Part shown: piece by piece, positions 24,100 to 36,260 of the stretch
How positions within the stretch are numbered: the first letter of the stretch is position 1
Layout of the letters: every line of letters starts with the position of its first letter
NCBI GenBank assembly: GCA_964017155.1
Contig: OZ024856.1
Location: 44,666,378 to 44,730,377 of the forward strand
DNA length: 64,000 nt
Direction: 5' to 3'
DNA from: Oasisia sp. SBJ-2009
Lineage: Eukaryota; Annelida; Polychaeta; Sabellida; Siboglinidae
The notes under the pieces: generated by a model
Told to the model about the DNA's origin: nothing
The model's input: the letters and a program-made list of their open reading frames with translations, nothing else
Database searches by the model: none
Position numbers and translations under genes: made by a program

Positions 24100-25010
24100 C
24101 AAAAATGCTAGCGTTTTCCGCCAGAGGGCCAAATCCAAAATGGCCGCTGGCACCATTTCGAAAAAATTACAATTGAACCAATGCGCCAAAAATCACGTAT
24201 GAAGACACTTTTTCGGGTAAGTCTTCCACGAGGATTCCGATTCTGACATTAGTTTGACGCTATGACATCATGTTGACCCATACATCCAAGATGGACGCCA
24301 CCTACGTAGAGCGCAGTGGCTCAGGGGTAGAGCTTCGGACTCTCGACTAAGAGAAGCCGGGTTCGAATCCTGTGCTGCGGTGTTAAAACCTTGGGCAAGT
24401 GTTTTCACTCTACATTGCTCCAGTTCACTCAGCTGTATAAATGACTATCTGGCAATAGACAGTGGTGGATATGTGTACGCGCAGCCTTTCGTACATTAAC
24501 TGTAGCATGTGGCTGGATGCTTCCCAGAGAAGTTGAGAGATGGTATTTGATTGAACAGGTCTGCCGGGGAAGTAATGTGTAAAAGCGCTTTGAGCAGTCC
24601 TATGGACTGGATACTGCGCTATATAAAAACTTACCTTTTTTACTTTTTTTTACCTGGTAGAACAAAAACGTAACTTTTAAACCAGAACACCAAGAAGCAT
24701 GTATGAAGACACTTTTTTGGGTACGTCGACCACGAGGATTCCGATTCTGACATCAGTTTGACGTAATGACATCATTATGACCCAGAAATCCAAGATGGCC
24801 GCCATAGGTGGTAGAACGAAAACGTAACTTTTAAACCAGAGCATGTAGAGGCATGTATGAAGACACTTTTTCAGGCACAACGACCTCTAGGATTCCGATT
24901 CTGACATCAGTTTGAAGTTATGACATCATTTTGACCCAGACATCCAAGATAGTTGCCATCCTGTCAAAGATGGCCGCCATCCCGTAGAGCGAAAACGTAA
25001 CTTTTGAACG
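24100..25010 (+). repeat. Subterminal tandem repeats in the left arm of element A
   Basis: Three diverged units of about 140-160 bp, each containing 'gaagacactttttcggg', 'gaggattccgattctgac', 'atgacatcat...gaccca' and 'ccaagatgg', at about 24195-24310, 24700-24800 and 24850-24990. The same units recur inverted at 27170-27670. Repeated subterminal motifs are typical transposase binding regions; that role is inferred. Confidence 0.8.
24304..24651 (+). mobile_element. tRNA-derived SINE, copy 2, inside element A
   Basis: The head carries A-box GTGGCTCAGGGGTAGAGC and B-box GGGTTCGAATCC. The body is shared with the SINE at 19630-19917, ending 'ggatactgcgctatataaaaac' plus a T/A-rich tail. Flanked by a possible short ACCT duplication (24300-24303 and 24652-24655). 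The opposite arm of element A near 27530 has the same sequence without the SINE, giving the empty site. Confidence 0.93.
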
Positions 25011-25174
25011 AGATGAGAAGATGTGGGTTTTTGGAGTTTGCATTTATACAGCATGTAAATAAGTAGAGAAACAATACATTAAACTATGTTCAGTGAAAAA
25101 TATTTAACGTGCTTCAGGGACGGTGGCACATTAGATACGCCAAGTAGTTGGCGCGGAGGCAGTGTTGGCGCAGG

Positions 25175-25600
25175 CTATCTGCATCTGGAGGGAGGCAGAC
25201 GAATGATTTGTTCTTCATTCTCTTCCACTCTTCGCGCACGGGCCTCAGCTGTGGTGCTACTCTTGTTGTCGCCGTAGATGACATGTCGTGTGAATTCGAA
25301 GAGCTGCTCTACCTCCTCTTCCTCCTCCTCCTCCTCCTCAAGGTCGAGGCCCTCTCCGCACCACGACAGCTGCCGTCGCGCCACATGTTTCTTCGCCACT
25401 TGGTCATACACCAACTTCTTAACCTTACCGTAGAAGCCTGAGTTGGCATCACAGCCAGTCATACAGTGCAGCTGCACAATACAGCCTGCCATCTCGTCAG
25501 CTAGCAGGCCTCGGCAGAAGATCGTCTCCTGCTTTCTCTTGATACAGATCATACCTGCCAGCTTCTGCCAGAGGACGGCTGCCACGACATAGGCATCTGT
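25175..25600 (-). pseudogene. Inverted duplicate of the 3' part of the element A gene
   Basis: The minus frame reads LLADEMAGCIVQLHCMTGCD, ANSGFYGKVKKLVYDQVAKK, an expanded poly-glutamate run, and FTRHVIYGDNKSSTTAEARA. It is the mirror copy of 26650-26940 on the plus strand, so both arms of the element carry the same coding end. The glutamate stretch (CTC repeats on the plus strand) is longer here than in the right-arm copy. Confidence 0.85.
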
Positions 25601-25679
25601 ATCAACGGCATCAATGACAACAGGGCCAGTGCAGCCTGACTCGCGCAGAACTGCGAAAGCGGAGAAGGGGACAGTGATG

Positions 25680-27098
25680 GGCTATGCTGACAGCTCTGTT
25701 GATCAAGTCACCTACCTTCGAACTGACTTCACTCGATTCATCCAGGCAACCCCTACTCCAAAATGGCCTGGGACATGTGGAGTGAGTGTACCATGAACAA
25801 GGTCAGCAAAATGAAGCCTGACTGGCTCACCATCCTCCAGAATGAGAATCTGCTGCTGGTGCACTCCAGAAATGTAATGTGAACAATGTGGCCCGGATCA
25901 GAATGGCTCACAGCGACCTCATCAACCGAAAAGATGCAAAGAGGAAGCACATAGAATGCGGCCCAAAACGGATGCGATAAGATGAGCAGTGCGTATAGGA
26001 CCTAGTCACATGCATGCAAGAATACGAATACCTCCCGTTCGACCCGACCTTACCAACCCTCCGCACCCTACAGTCAGCAATGCCTACATCTGGTAAGCTC
26101 GTTGCGGACTTTAACTCAGCGCCTGCTGCGGGGGAAGAAACATTGACCAGTTTCTTGCGAGAGCGGGTGTTCAGTAAGAATATCTCCCTCCATGCATCCG
26201 TTCCTCTGAGCAAACGGTTGACGTTTGCCAAGGAACCAGGCGCGACGAAGCCAGGGGAGGAACTCACGGCGACAGAGATGGGGCGGACTGCTCTTAAGGC
26301 AGTGATCAACCTGCTTGAGATCAGTCAATGTGTGGACCTGCCCCAGTTGTTGGAATATCGCGTTGTCGAGGAGTGTATGACCTTGTTCAACTCCGACGGC
26401 ATATACAGGGAAAGGCAAAAGAGCAAGCTCACCCAGAAGCTCTCTCTCTCTCTCTCTGCAATCTATAGACCTACAGGAACACTACGTCGCTGTTGTCGAC
26501 ATGGACATGATCTGGAGTATGGCAGCTCCAACAGCAGAAGATCGGCAGACGGAAGATGGCACCCCATACAACTGGTCGGACTACGTGCACAAGGTGTCAT
26601 CCATCATCCTTGCCCGCCACGCCATGAAAGCAGGAGACGACCTTCTCCCGAGGCCTGCTAGCTGACGAGATGGTAGGCTGTGTTGTGCAGCTGCACTGTA
26701 TGACTGGCTGTGATGCCAACTCAGGCTTCTACGGTAAGGGTAAGAAGTTGGTGTATGACCAAGTGGCGAAGAACCCTGTGGCGCGACGGTAGCTGTCGTG
26801 GTGCGGAGAGAGCCTTGACCTTGATGAGGAGGTGGTAGAGCAGTTCACACGACATGTCATCTACGGTGACAACCAGTGTAGCACCATAGCTGAGACCCGT
26901 GCCGCGAAGTGGAAGAGAATGAATAACAAATCATTCATCTGCCTCCCTCCAGATGCAGATAGCCAGCGCCAACACTTCCTCTGCGCCAACTACTTGGCGT
27001 ATCTAATGTGCCGCCATGGCTGGGAGCTGGTGGGTGATCGCTGTCGCCCTGTATATACCAAGTTAAAATGGGTTTCGACGTTAATTGTTTTCCACTGA
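25680..27098 (+). pseudogene. Element A transposon protein (TGCD-motif family), decayed
   Basis: Plus-strand coding remnant. 25765-25880 contains MAWDMWSECTMNKVSKMKPD. 26014-26440 is open (PFDPTLPTLRTLQSAMPTSG; LPQLLEYRVVEECMTLFNSD). After a CT-repeat frameshift near 26445 it continues as LQEHYVAVVDMDMIWSMAAP and GTPYNWSDYVHKVSSIILAR, then GLLADEMVGCVVQLHCMTGC with DANSGFYGKGKKLVYDQV, and ends with a C-terminal domain to 27098 (HGWELVGDRCRPVYTKLKW). The H-x2-TGCD-x2-S-x-F-x-GKGKK block is a recurring motif in poorly annotated metazoan transposon proteins that often end in a CXC domain. A catalytic role for its Asp is unproven. At least one frameshift and several stops. Confidence 0.7.
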
Positions 27099-27847
27099 AC
27101 ATAGTTTACTAGCATTGTTTCTCTACTTATTTACGTACTGTATAAATGCAAACTCCAAAAACCCACATCTTCCCTTTTCGTTCAAAAGTTACGTTTTCGC
27201 ACTACGGGATGGCGGCCATCTTTGACCGGATGGCAACCATCTTGGATTTCTGGGTCAAAATGATGTCATAACTTCAAACTGATGTCAGAATCGGAATCCT
27301 AGAGGTCGTTGTACCTGAAAAATGGTCTTCATACATGTTTCTAGATACTCCGGTTTAAAAGTTGCGTTTTCGTTCTACCAGCTATGGCGGCCATCTTGGA
27401 TTTCTGGGTCATAATGATGTCATTACGTCAAACTGATGTCAGAATCGGAATCCTCGTGGTCGACGTACCCGAACAAGTGTCTTCATACATGCTTCTTGGT
27501 GTTCTGGTTTAAAAGTTACGTTTTTGTACTACCAAGTGGCGTCCATCTTGGAATTATGGGTCAACATGATGTCATAGCGTCAAACTAATGTCAGAATCGG
27601 AATCCTCGTGGAAGACTTACCCGAAAAAGTGTCTTCATACGCGATTTTTGGCGCTTTGGTTCAATTGTAAATTTTTCGAAATGGTGCCAGCGGCTATTTT
27701 GGATTTGGCCCTCTGGCGGAAAACGCTAGCATTTTTGAGAGGGACCGGGGGGCTAAATCTTTTTTAAATAGTCCATAGAAGTCAAATCAATCGTCAAACC
27801 TTAGTAGCCAGAGAATGGTCACGAAAGTGCAATTCTAGACCCTACTA
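26630..27847 (-). repeat. Element A right inverted arm
   Basis: Inverted partner of 23990 to about 25600 without the SINE. It contains the 3' coding end, three subterminal repeat units and the terminal TIR. Confidence 0.88.
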
Positions 27848-27850
27848 AGT

Positions 27851-28856
27851 CTTGATTGACATGGGTCCTGTTGGTATCGTTTTTCCTCCTACACGTCTTT
27901 TTAATTTCTTGTATGTGCAACTGTCTGAATACTGCTGCATAGGTTCAGTCTGTACTTATTGGTGCAGCAGTATATTGACTAATCAACACATTTTAATTCA
28001 ATGATTTATTGCTTAAAATTAGTAATTGTATTCCAATTAACAAAGTGTGATGGTGTAATATTGCTAGAAAACATAAACATATGTTCCAGTGTTGTATGTA
28101 TATGGTTCACTCTCATGAAATCTCTACAATCAGGACTGGGGCAGTGAAACCGAAATAAATATACATTGGTAAAATGTATTTGTGTAATTTATGCATCTTT
28201 ATCATTACATAATCGCACAAGTAGTTAAGAAGAACGGATATAGTGTTTGTTTGGTGCTGTGAATGTGTTTTGTTAAAGAAAATCGTTGCTTTCTTCGGCC
28301 AATTGTGGCATGCAGTCACGTCGGCTTTGAAAGTCGCAACTGCTACTTCACCGACACAAATAATGTGGCTAAATGTTGTCATAATGCAAGAAGCATGACT
28401 GCCATAAAATGTGTAACTGTTTTTATAGCGCTAATAATTATTACCGTTAATAAGTGGAGCAAAAACAAAATGCGCAACATGTGGCATCCTGAAAAGCGGA
28501 CAACTTATGCGCTTTCATTGCGTTACCAAATGCGCCTGATTTCTCCAAAAAAAATATGACATGTTGAGGTATTGGAAGAAGCTACATATTGAAAACAAAT
28601 ATTAAGGCCGTTTCTCCCTATAGTGTGTGCGTAGCAAAGAGGTGGTATCTGAAACAAATATGTTACGTGCGAACAACGGCGCTTGAACACAGTGATGTTG
28701 GGTTCATTTCCCACATACTCTGTCGTTGCGGCTGCTTAGCAATCGTCCGTTTGGAACTTACGAAAGTGTGAAGGGGATTGCATCAGCTAAACTCATGCAA
28801 GGTATAGTGTTGCATACAGGTGTAATTTTATTCAGCGTGACGTACGTTTTAGTAAC
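27851..28856 (+). repeat. Dispersed repeat copy 1, right part
   Basis: Resumes after element A with 'cttgattgacatgggtcctgttgg' and aligns with 35234-36258 and 60754-61772, ending 'cagcgtgacgtacgttttag'. Unlike the other copies it lacks the diverged second monomer downstream. Confidence 0.88.
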
Positions 28857-29956
28857 AGTTAACTACGGCGAGTTTCGCAGACTGATCCGGAACTGGGATG
28901 GCCCATCATGCAATTGCTCTATATGCAAGTAAATAGCTAAAATCTAACATGTTTGTCGCCATGCCAATACTATGAATATAGCTTTCATTGTATATATTTA
29001 GTCCAGGTTTGTCCTACATTACTAGAGAATGTCAATGTGATTTAATATGGGTTCTAGTTTAAATGACAATAAACTATAAACCCATACAGATAACATTTTA
29101 CGTTAAAAATTACTACGTAAGGAACTGGCAGTGTCATTTGCAGCAATACAATAGCAAGCAATAAACAGCCAATATGAATATCAATTCGGTCCCAGTCCAG
29201 ACAAAATACTACAACTTCACTTTACATCGTCTGTATGTTTACACCATTTATTCAACACTTTTAGTATTATAAGGAATTCCTATACATACCTGAAGATGCT
29301 TGTCAATCCCATGTGTGATAGTTAACTAAATGATCACTGTATCTTATACTTAAGTAAAAAACGAACAAAGCAAAATACATTTTCTACTACTATTTACATC
29401 GAGTAGCCAGAACCGGAATTTATCCAAAGCCAAACCTTGATATAAGCTCGACTCTGATTAGCTCATTCACGCACTCTGCCGAGCTCGCTGTACAAACAAC
29501 CAAGCTTTCGTATTTTTAATAACAATCATATTTTGGGGGGTTAATATACCTGACCTAATGCTGGAATATATTTATCGAGAAATCGCCGCTCTTCGGAAAC
29601 AAATAATCTCGCACCACGATAACGCCGACGATGAGCAAAGAATGTGGCGAGAAACTCTGCCCAGGGTCAAGGTCACGTACAACAGCGATGCCGATGGAGA
29701 AACTATATTTCGCAACGACAATATCATATTGCTAACTTTTTTTATTTCTTCGTGGAATACTACTAAACTTGCACATCACGTAGACAGTTAATACCATATA
29801 CTTCATGCAAAAGTTGGGCTTAACATATACGGCAAAAGAATGCAATTAGAGGGTCTTAGACCGGTGCAAAATGGTTGGGATGCAAAAAAACGAAAATATT
29901 TAACTCTACATTACTCTCAAAATAAGAAACGTTTTATATATTTTTTTTATATACAC

Positions 29957-29993
<37 letters not shown>

Positions 29994-30228
29994 CATATAT
30001 ATATACTATTTATAATGTATATATATATATATATATATATATACTGTTTCTAATTGAAATAATGTAACACACACACACACACACACAGTGTGGGTGCATA
30101 CGTATGTACTTACGCATACACATACGTACATAAACATGTATTTTTAACCAAAATTCACTGTTGAGCAAGTCGACAGATTATGATAGTATCATTGTAATTT
30201 CTGTTATGTATTCTGTAACGTTTTATAG
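28857..30228. other. Upstream of the YWTD gene, no gene recognised
   Basis: AT-rich. A 77-codon ORF at 29558-29791 has a charged N-terminus (MLEYIYREIAALRKQIISHH) but no recognisable domain, and its reading does not connect to the signal-peptide exon. The promoter or a 5' UTR exon of the downstream gene may lie here, but nothing marks it. Confidence 0.45.
29941..30043. repeat. (AT)n microsatellite cluster
   Basis: Interrupted TA/CATA runs, followed by a short (CA)n at 30068-30087. Confidence 0.95.
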
Positions 30229-30247
30229 GGCATCGGGGAAATACAAG

Positions 30248-30308
30248 ATGTGGCTCCCCCTAAGATACTGGATTTTCGTGTTTGTAGTCGGGTTCATCCA
30301 GGTGAAAG
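30248..30308 (+). CDS. YWTD/EGF receptor-like gene, exon 1: start codon and signal peptide
   Basis: ATG at 30248 opens MWLPLRYWIFVFVVGFIQVK, a classic signal peptide (short basic n-region, hydrophobic core) directing the product to the secretory pathway. The exon ends in phase 1 at the donor G|GTACGG. A possible acceptor (TTTTATAG) at 30228 would allow an upstream 5' UTR exon. The following exons (33741, 36942, 40977, 42437, 54029, 54768, 58225, 59266) all join in phase with AG/GT borders, giving one frame of 335 codons through 58329. The predicted product is a secreted or membrane protein with an LDL-receptor class B (YWTD) propeller and EGF domain, as in the LDLR/LRP family. Exact orthology is unknown. 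Confidence 0.75.
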
Positions 30309-30850
30309 GTACGGTAACTGTATTACCACTTCAGATTGTAATACTTGTTGACATGCCTTTATTTACTGCCTGTTCACCTTGAAACGAATAACCAAAGTTA
30401 AGTAAGTTACTTCAACCGATAGCGTTATGCATAATAAACTATCTGTGGTGATGTCAATGGTAATACTAAGTGTGTGATAGGCAGAACATACATTTGGAGA
30501 TTACGCACTATGTACACTTTCTCTGTGAAGAAACGAATATAAGCAGTAATGAAATAAAGTTGTTTTTGATGCGACTAATGTGATGTTCCAGAACATATTA
30601 CTAGAATGGTATAATTTGCTGTATCGACAAAATTTACAACGATGACAATTGTGCCCGTAAGTTAACTGAACACGTTGTCTGTGCACACTCCACAATCATT
30701 TTGATTATTCGATGTACTCACTCATATTATGCATGATGAACTCTAACTTGTAATTTTCCGGAGATTCCATAACTTAAAACTGTTCCACGAAACTGTTGAT
30801 CTCATTTATTCGTGTGCGTGTGTGTATGCGTGCGTGTATGCGTGCGTGTG

Positions 30851-30948
30851 TGTGGTGTGGTGTGGTGTGGTGTGGTGTGGTGTGGTGTGGTGTGGTGTGG
30901 TGTGGTGTGGTGTGGTGTGGTGTGGTGTGGTGTGGTGTGGTGTGGTGT
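30851..30948. repeat. (TGTGG)n minisatellite
   Basis: About 20 copies of a GGTGT pentamer, strand-biased G/T with no C. Translations of it are artefacts. Confidence 0.97.
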
Positions 30949-31239
30949 GTGTATGTGTATATATGTGCCTTTGTTTTTAAGAATGCATGGACTCGCATGT
31001 CTATCAACATGTATAGGCGCATGAGTGTGTTTGATTTTACTGTTAGGACAATTCCATGTGAAACCAAATAAATTCCAGTACGTTGTTGCCCTCTTCGTTA
31101 CATTTTTAATGAGTTTATTTAATGAAATTGTTGGGCAAAATAAGCAAGAAACGTTTTCAACATATTATAAATGTATCTTCTTAGGTTAATGACGTAATTA
31201 AACCGTTCTCATGTTTCTCATAATTTTCTATGGTGCATA

Positions 31240-31419
<180 letters not shown>

Positions 31420-31423
<4 letters not shown>

Positions 31424-32171
31424 CCAAGGAATGGTGACTGCTCAAAATGTTGCATACTATAATTAAATGATTTACATCTTAAATCATTTGCGTAATAATT
31501 ATAAGTGTATATTGAACACGCAATATAATTTAGACGTATTTGTAATAATGTATAATTGATAGAAACTATTACTTTTAATATTGTTGACACCTACTTTCTT
31601 CGGAATATGCATTTTGTTATGTAATATTGTATTAATCTTATTTAGATATTTATATTTTTCATATAAATACATTTTGTATTATTTTATAATATTAGCAGTT
31701 TTCTTATTCTTATTAGTATTTTATGTATTTTAATAATAATGTGTTGTGAAAAGCTATGAATAATTATGGATGTGATACTATATGAAAAATATCATATATA
31801 GTATGGTTTTAAAATCGATGCAATTACTCTGAAAAGTATTCGTAGGTCGAAGTTCATCGAAATATCCGTCTTGCTTCATTTTCAATTTATAAGATAATAG
31901 TTTGTTTCACTGTGGTGACTATACGACATGTGCTGCATGGTAACATTGGACATTAACTAATTCTGACTCGGATTTGAAATAAAAACGTATCATTACAGCC
32001 ATGTTCTGAGTTCATGAAAACATCCGCACGATACACGCGTATGACATTTTGTACGGAACAAAAGCACGTGATTACATATGTAATTGTTATTCACCTGTAT
32101 TTCTGAAACATTACACACACGAATTTAATTCCACATTATACTAAAATGTACTTTTACGTTATACACATGCA
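31420..32171. other. Intron 1 sequence
   Basis: AT-rich, with no recognisable element or ORF. Confidence 0.5.
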
Positions 32172-32908
32172 GGTGTTGCAGTACCTCAGATATTGCAATA
32201 CCTCAGGGAGTGTTACGCCCCTGCCATGTAGAGTTGTAAACCACTGCCTTGTGGCGTAGGTTCTTGACAGAACCGAAGGCTAAGGGAGCAAACCCTAACC
32301 AGAAAACCATACCGCTATGGCAACATCAAGGGCTTTTGGTATATGGAATTCCTAACATCTCTCGACCCGCTACTGCAGAGACAAATAGTTTGCGCCAGTC
32401 TTGACAAGTTCTAGCCGGCGTGATACCTCTATTTGTTCCATGAGTGAGAGCCGCTAGTAACTTGCAAAAGCCAGCGGCACTTCAACACTTTCCTGGCAGC
32501 TTCCATGAAATGTAAAACTGCACGAAACACCATACCGGATCGCCCGTCGCCAGGGTTACCAAGGACCGCGCTGCTCTACCTCATGTTCAGCTAAGGAGAA
32601 GAAGAAGACAACTACTGACAATTGCATAATGGAACATCAGGATTCTCCTCGACCGACAAGCAGCTGTCCGACCAGAAAGACGTTCGGCACTAGTATGAAT
32701 GGAACTTGCCAAATACAACATTGACATCGTCGCCCTATATGAAACAAGGTTCTCAGAAGTCTGGTTTTCTCAGCGACTTGTAATACTCTTTCTTCTGGAG
32801 TGGCAAACCCGAAGGAAAAAGGATATCATCACAAACCTGACAGAAATGCCACGGCCAGTAAGTGACACAGTCATGACGATAAGACTACCTCTATTCATGA
32901 AAACATCA
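32172..32908 (+). mobile_element. 5' fragment of RTE-type LINE, truncated at its 3' side
   Basis: Matches 43270-44060 of the full-length LINE ('caatacctcagggagtgttacgcccctgcc', 'ccagcggcacttcaa', then MELAKYNIDIVALYETRFSE). It covers the 5' UTR and the start of the endonuclease, with small deletions and frameshifts, and then stops abruptly at the border of the segmental duplication. Target-primed retrotransposition gives 5' truncation, so a 5'-only fragment implies later deletion or a rearrangement breakpoint here. Confidence 0.88.
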
Positions 32909-33740
32909 TAGTTGCACATCGCTGATGGCAGTTAAATCACACTATGAAGTTCTTGTGTTACCAATTCATGGTAATTCTATATAGAAGACTTGACACCTGT
33001 CATACCATTGTATCAGTAGAGTGTGCTGATAATGACTGATAATCACCTCTAGCTTACCAACCGTCAACATAGTAGTCAATAGCAACAGTCATATGCATAA
33101 CGAAAATTCCTGCAAACTTTGTCGCCCATTCACGTACCGTTAAAAAGTTCGCCTTTTCTTACATATACTTTTGCATGATAGTTCATTAGTTCACAATCCA
33201 GCCATGCTAGAGACATTCCTCCCAATAAGATTGATAAGCTCAATCAACAGATAAGAATCGGGTAATCATGTGTACGTCGAGCCAATGGAGAGCGTGTTTA
33301 TACATAATTCTGCCTGTCAGGTGAAACATGGCGCCATCTGACAAACAAATCCGAAAACCTATGTAAAATGTATCTTTTTGCGTGTCAGTGCTGTGTATGA
33401 AAGCTTATATGCACGAATTTTAAAACCACGTTATATTAAACATGCCTTTTGTTTTTTAAGATTAAGAATGTATTTGCTTAACGTGTTTTTATTACTGTTA
33501 ATAAAAGCATACATTTCAATTGAGGAATCCAGATAAGAACGTTAACAATTATCTTCAAGTGCGTGTTCATTAAATATTTTATTGTGTGTTTCCCTATATT
33601 TTGTAACGTGACTTCTTTGCTTAACATGGTTTTATTACTGTATATAAAATACTTCGTCGTAATTGGGGAAAACCTATACGAGCATTATACATTGTCTTAG
33701 CGTACATGTTTTATAAATATGTTATTTTGTGCTTGTCTAG

Positions 33741-33875
33741 GTTTTGGAAAGCGTATCAAATGTCCTGCCACGCTGATCATTAGTCAAAAAGACAAGATAT
33801 TGAAATTCCCACTGAACAACTCAACGATGCCTCATACCTACGGTCCTCCAGCAGTCATAGTCGGAAATCAGAAAG
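33741..33875 (+). CDS. YWTD/EGF gene, exon 2: first propeller segment
   Basis: A 135-bp phase 1-1 exon, acceptor GTCTAG|GT and donor AAAG|GTAAGA. It encodes GFGKRIKCPATLIISQKDKI followed by LKFPLNNSTMPHTYGPP and AVIVGNQKG. The pattern (hydrophobic strand, 'SQKDKILKFPLN', then a new strand) fits the opening blade of a YWTD propeller following the signal peptide. An almost identical exon lies at 59266-59400, with T-to-A and H-to-Q replacements. Confidence 0.75.
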
Positions 33876-34132
33876 GTAAGACACACTTAATTCCGATATC
33901 TTCCTTCAAATCCTATGTTTACCTTGGTGTAAACGGCTCTATTTCACTTTGTGGTTGACATCACTTGCTAATGAAGATCAAGAAATAGTGATCATTTGAA
34001 TAATTACCGCGATTACAATTTTCCTTTTCTTTTCCTTTTGATATGTTGAGTGTGCGCGCGTTTGTGTGTGCGCGTGTGTGTACGCGTGCGTGTTACCGTG
34101 CGCACGGTGTATGCGTGTATGTGTATGGGGGT

Positions 34133-34175
34133 AGGTAGGTGGGTGGGTGGGTGGGTGGGTGGGTGGGTGGGTGGG
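34133..34175. repeat. (GGGT)n microsatellite
   Basis: G-rich tetranucleotide run in the intron after exon 2, in a GT-rich context. The duplicated partner at 59675-59715 is shorter, and a separate (GAGT)n precedes it. Confidence 0.95.
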
Positions 34176-34450
34176 AGGGTGAATGGGTGGTTGTGTGTGT
34201 GCTCCCCTCGGCCACAACAATAGAATCATATAAGTCTTGGAAATGCCCTGTAAGTGATACGATTAGTTCTTCTCGCCTGAGTCGCCTGTGACTTTACGTC
34301 ATGACTTCCGCACGCCGCTCCGCACATCGAGCGACCAGATTTTCCTGCCGATGCTATGCGTTCCCAGGTATTGATTTATACGTTGGCAAGATCTCCATAC
34401 GTATATCAACTGGGATTCATTTGCAGTTCGTGCCGCAGCGCATTTTGCCT

Positions 34451-36260
34451 CAGGGTGCATAAATGCTGGGAATACCTGCATTGTAAAGGATCTCAGATCT
34501 GATCACCTTTTCTTCCAGCGGACATCTAGTAAATATATGCGGTATCGCAAATGAAATTTATTCAGAAGCTTTTATGGTCTTTCCAATGTCACCTATTCTT
34601 CACTATTGTTCAACAGCATACGTTCTTTACAAACGTAACCAGGTGTTTTCTCTCCGGAGATTATTCAGTCTACGATAGCTTTGGTGATACTTCCACTCCA
34701 GTTTCACTTCTAGAGATGTGAGCAGATCGTCCATTCAAAGTATGTGAAAGTGGCGATCACTTCTAGGATGACACCATCTACTGCAGTGGACGGAGAGTAG
34801 TACGTGTTTGGGATATAATATTCGAGTGATTCAGGATTATGGTCAACCAGAACTCCATGCAGGTATGTGACATCCGATTAACTATGGTGACAAGGCCGAC
34901 AGTGCGTATGTTCTGAGGAACATACATATAGCCCCCGACAGAGAGAGCGCATGGAGACATAGCAGCTGTATAAGTGTACTGGTGAGCCGCTCTTCGGGAT
35001 TTTGGGTGGAATTCTGTCGCTGTCAGAAGACGGACGTTTCGAATGCCAGAAAGGTCATTGCTTCACTGAGCTTTCCACGGTTGGTTGGTTATTCAGCTCC
35101 TCCGTAACAAACATCTGGCGGTATCCATGACAACTTTCGTGATTACTTACATATCAACATAGTGCTCAGTCTAGTTCAGTAGCGTTTGCGTGTCCTGGGT
35201 GATTCCACGTGTATATACATATCAGAATTACAGTCTTGATTGACATGGTTCCTGTTGGGATTGTTTTTCCTCCTACACGTCTTTTTAATATATTGTATGC
35301 GCAACTGTCTGAATACTGCTGCATAGGTTCAGTCTGTAATTATTGGTGCAGCAGTATATTGACTATTCAACACATTTTAATTCAATGATTTACTGCTTAA
35401 AATTAGTAATTGTATTCCAATTAACAAAGTGTGATGGTATAATATTGATAGAAAACATAAACATATGTTCCAGTGTTGTATATATATGGTTCACTCTCAC
35501 GAAAGCTCTACAATCAGGACTGGGGCAGTGAAACCGAAATAAATATACATTGGTAAAATGTATTTGTGTAATTTAAGCATATTTACATAATCGCACAAGT
35601 CGTCAAGAAGTACGGATATAGTGAGATTTTGGTGCTGTGAATGTGTTTTGTTTTTTAAAGAAAATCGTTGCTTTCTTCGGCAAATTGTGGCATGCAGTCA
35701 CGTCGGCTTTGAAAGTCGCCACTACTATTTCACCTACACAAATAATGTTGCTAAATGTTGTCATAATGCAAGAAGCATGACTGCCATAAAATGTGTAACT
35801 GTTTTCATGGCGCAAAATATTATTATCGTGAATAAGTGGAGCAAAAAGAAAATGCTTCCGGGCGCAACATGTGGCGTCCTACAAAGCGGACAACTTATGT
35901 GCTTTCATTGCGTTGCCAAATGCGCCTGATTTCTCCTTTTTTGGGTGAATGTAAACAACACTATGACATGTTGAGGTACTGGAAGAAGCCATATATTGAA
36001 AACAAACGTTAAGGCCGTTTCTCCCGAAAGTGTGTGCGTAACAAAGAGGTGGTATCTGAAACAATTATGTTACGTGCGAACAACGGCGCTTGAACACAGT
36101 GATGTTGGCTTCATTTCCCACATACTCTGTCGTTGCGGTTGATTAGCTATCGTCCTTCTGGAACTTACGAAAGTGTGAAGTGGATTGCATCAGCTAAACT
36201 GGTGCAAGGTATTGCGTTGCGTACAGGTGCAATTTTATTCAGCGTGACGTACGTTTTAGA
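34451..36260 (+). repeat. Dispersed repeat copy 2 with diverged second monomer to about 36640
   Basis: Full uninterrupted counterpart of copy 1. The 36430-36770 stretch ('gtattattgacaggaaatataaacatgtg...cacgaaaactgtacaatcag') is a diverged tandem copy of 35395-35700 ('ataatattgatagaaaacataaacatatg...cacgaaagctctacaatcag'), offset about 1.05 kb, showing an older duplication inside the unit. Confidence 0.8.

Larger units (their letters stand above)
23990..27847 (+). mobile_element. Element A: foldback DNA transposon, 5'-TAGT ends, 3-bp TSD
   Basis: Terminal sequence TAGTAGGGTCTAGAATTGCA at the left is repeated as its complement at 27828-27847. The target AGT is duplicated (23987-23989 and 27848-27850). 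Two uninterrupted copies of the host repeat (35228-35245 and 60745-60765) show the empty site 'ttacagtcttgattgac'. Arms run 23990 to about 25600 (with a SINE) and about 26630-27847, and include both noncoding subterminal repeats and the 3' end of the transposon gene. The unique centre is about 1 kb. Confidence 0.93.

Noticed and set aside
24304..24380. Possible tRNA gene (A and B boxes)
   Set aside because: The boxes belong to a SINE head. The rest cannot fold as a tRNA and the body matches the second SINE at 19630-19917.
29558..29791. 77-codon ORF upstream of the signal-peptide exon as a possible earlier exon
   Set aside because: It does not join the downstream exon in phase through a visible donor, and the downstream ATG plus signal peptide is a better start.
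30849..30948. TGTGG array as telomere-like repeat
   Set aside because: The unit is a pentamer unlike TTAGGG and lies in the middle of an intron; an ordinary minisatellite.
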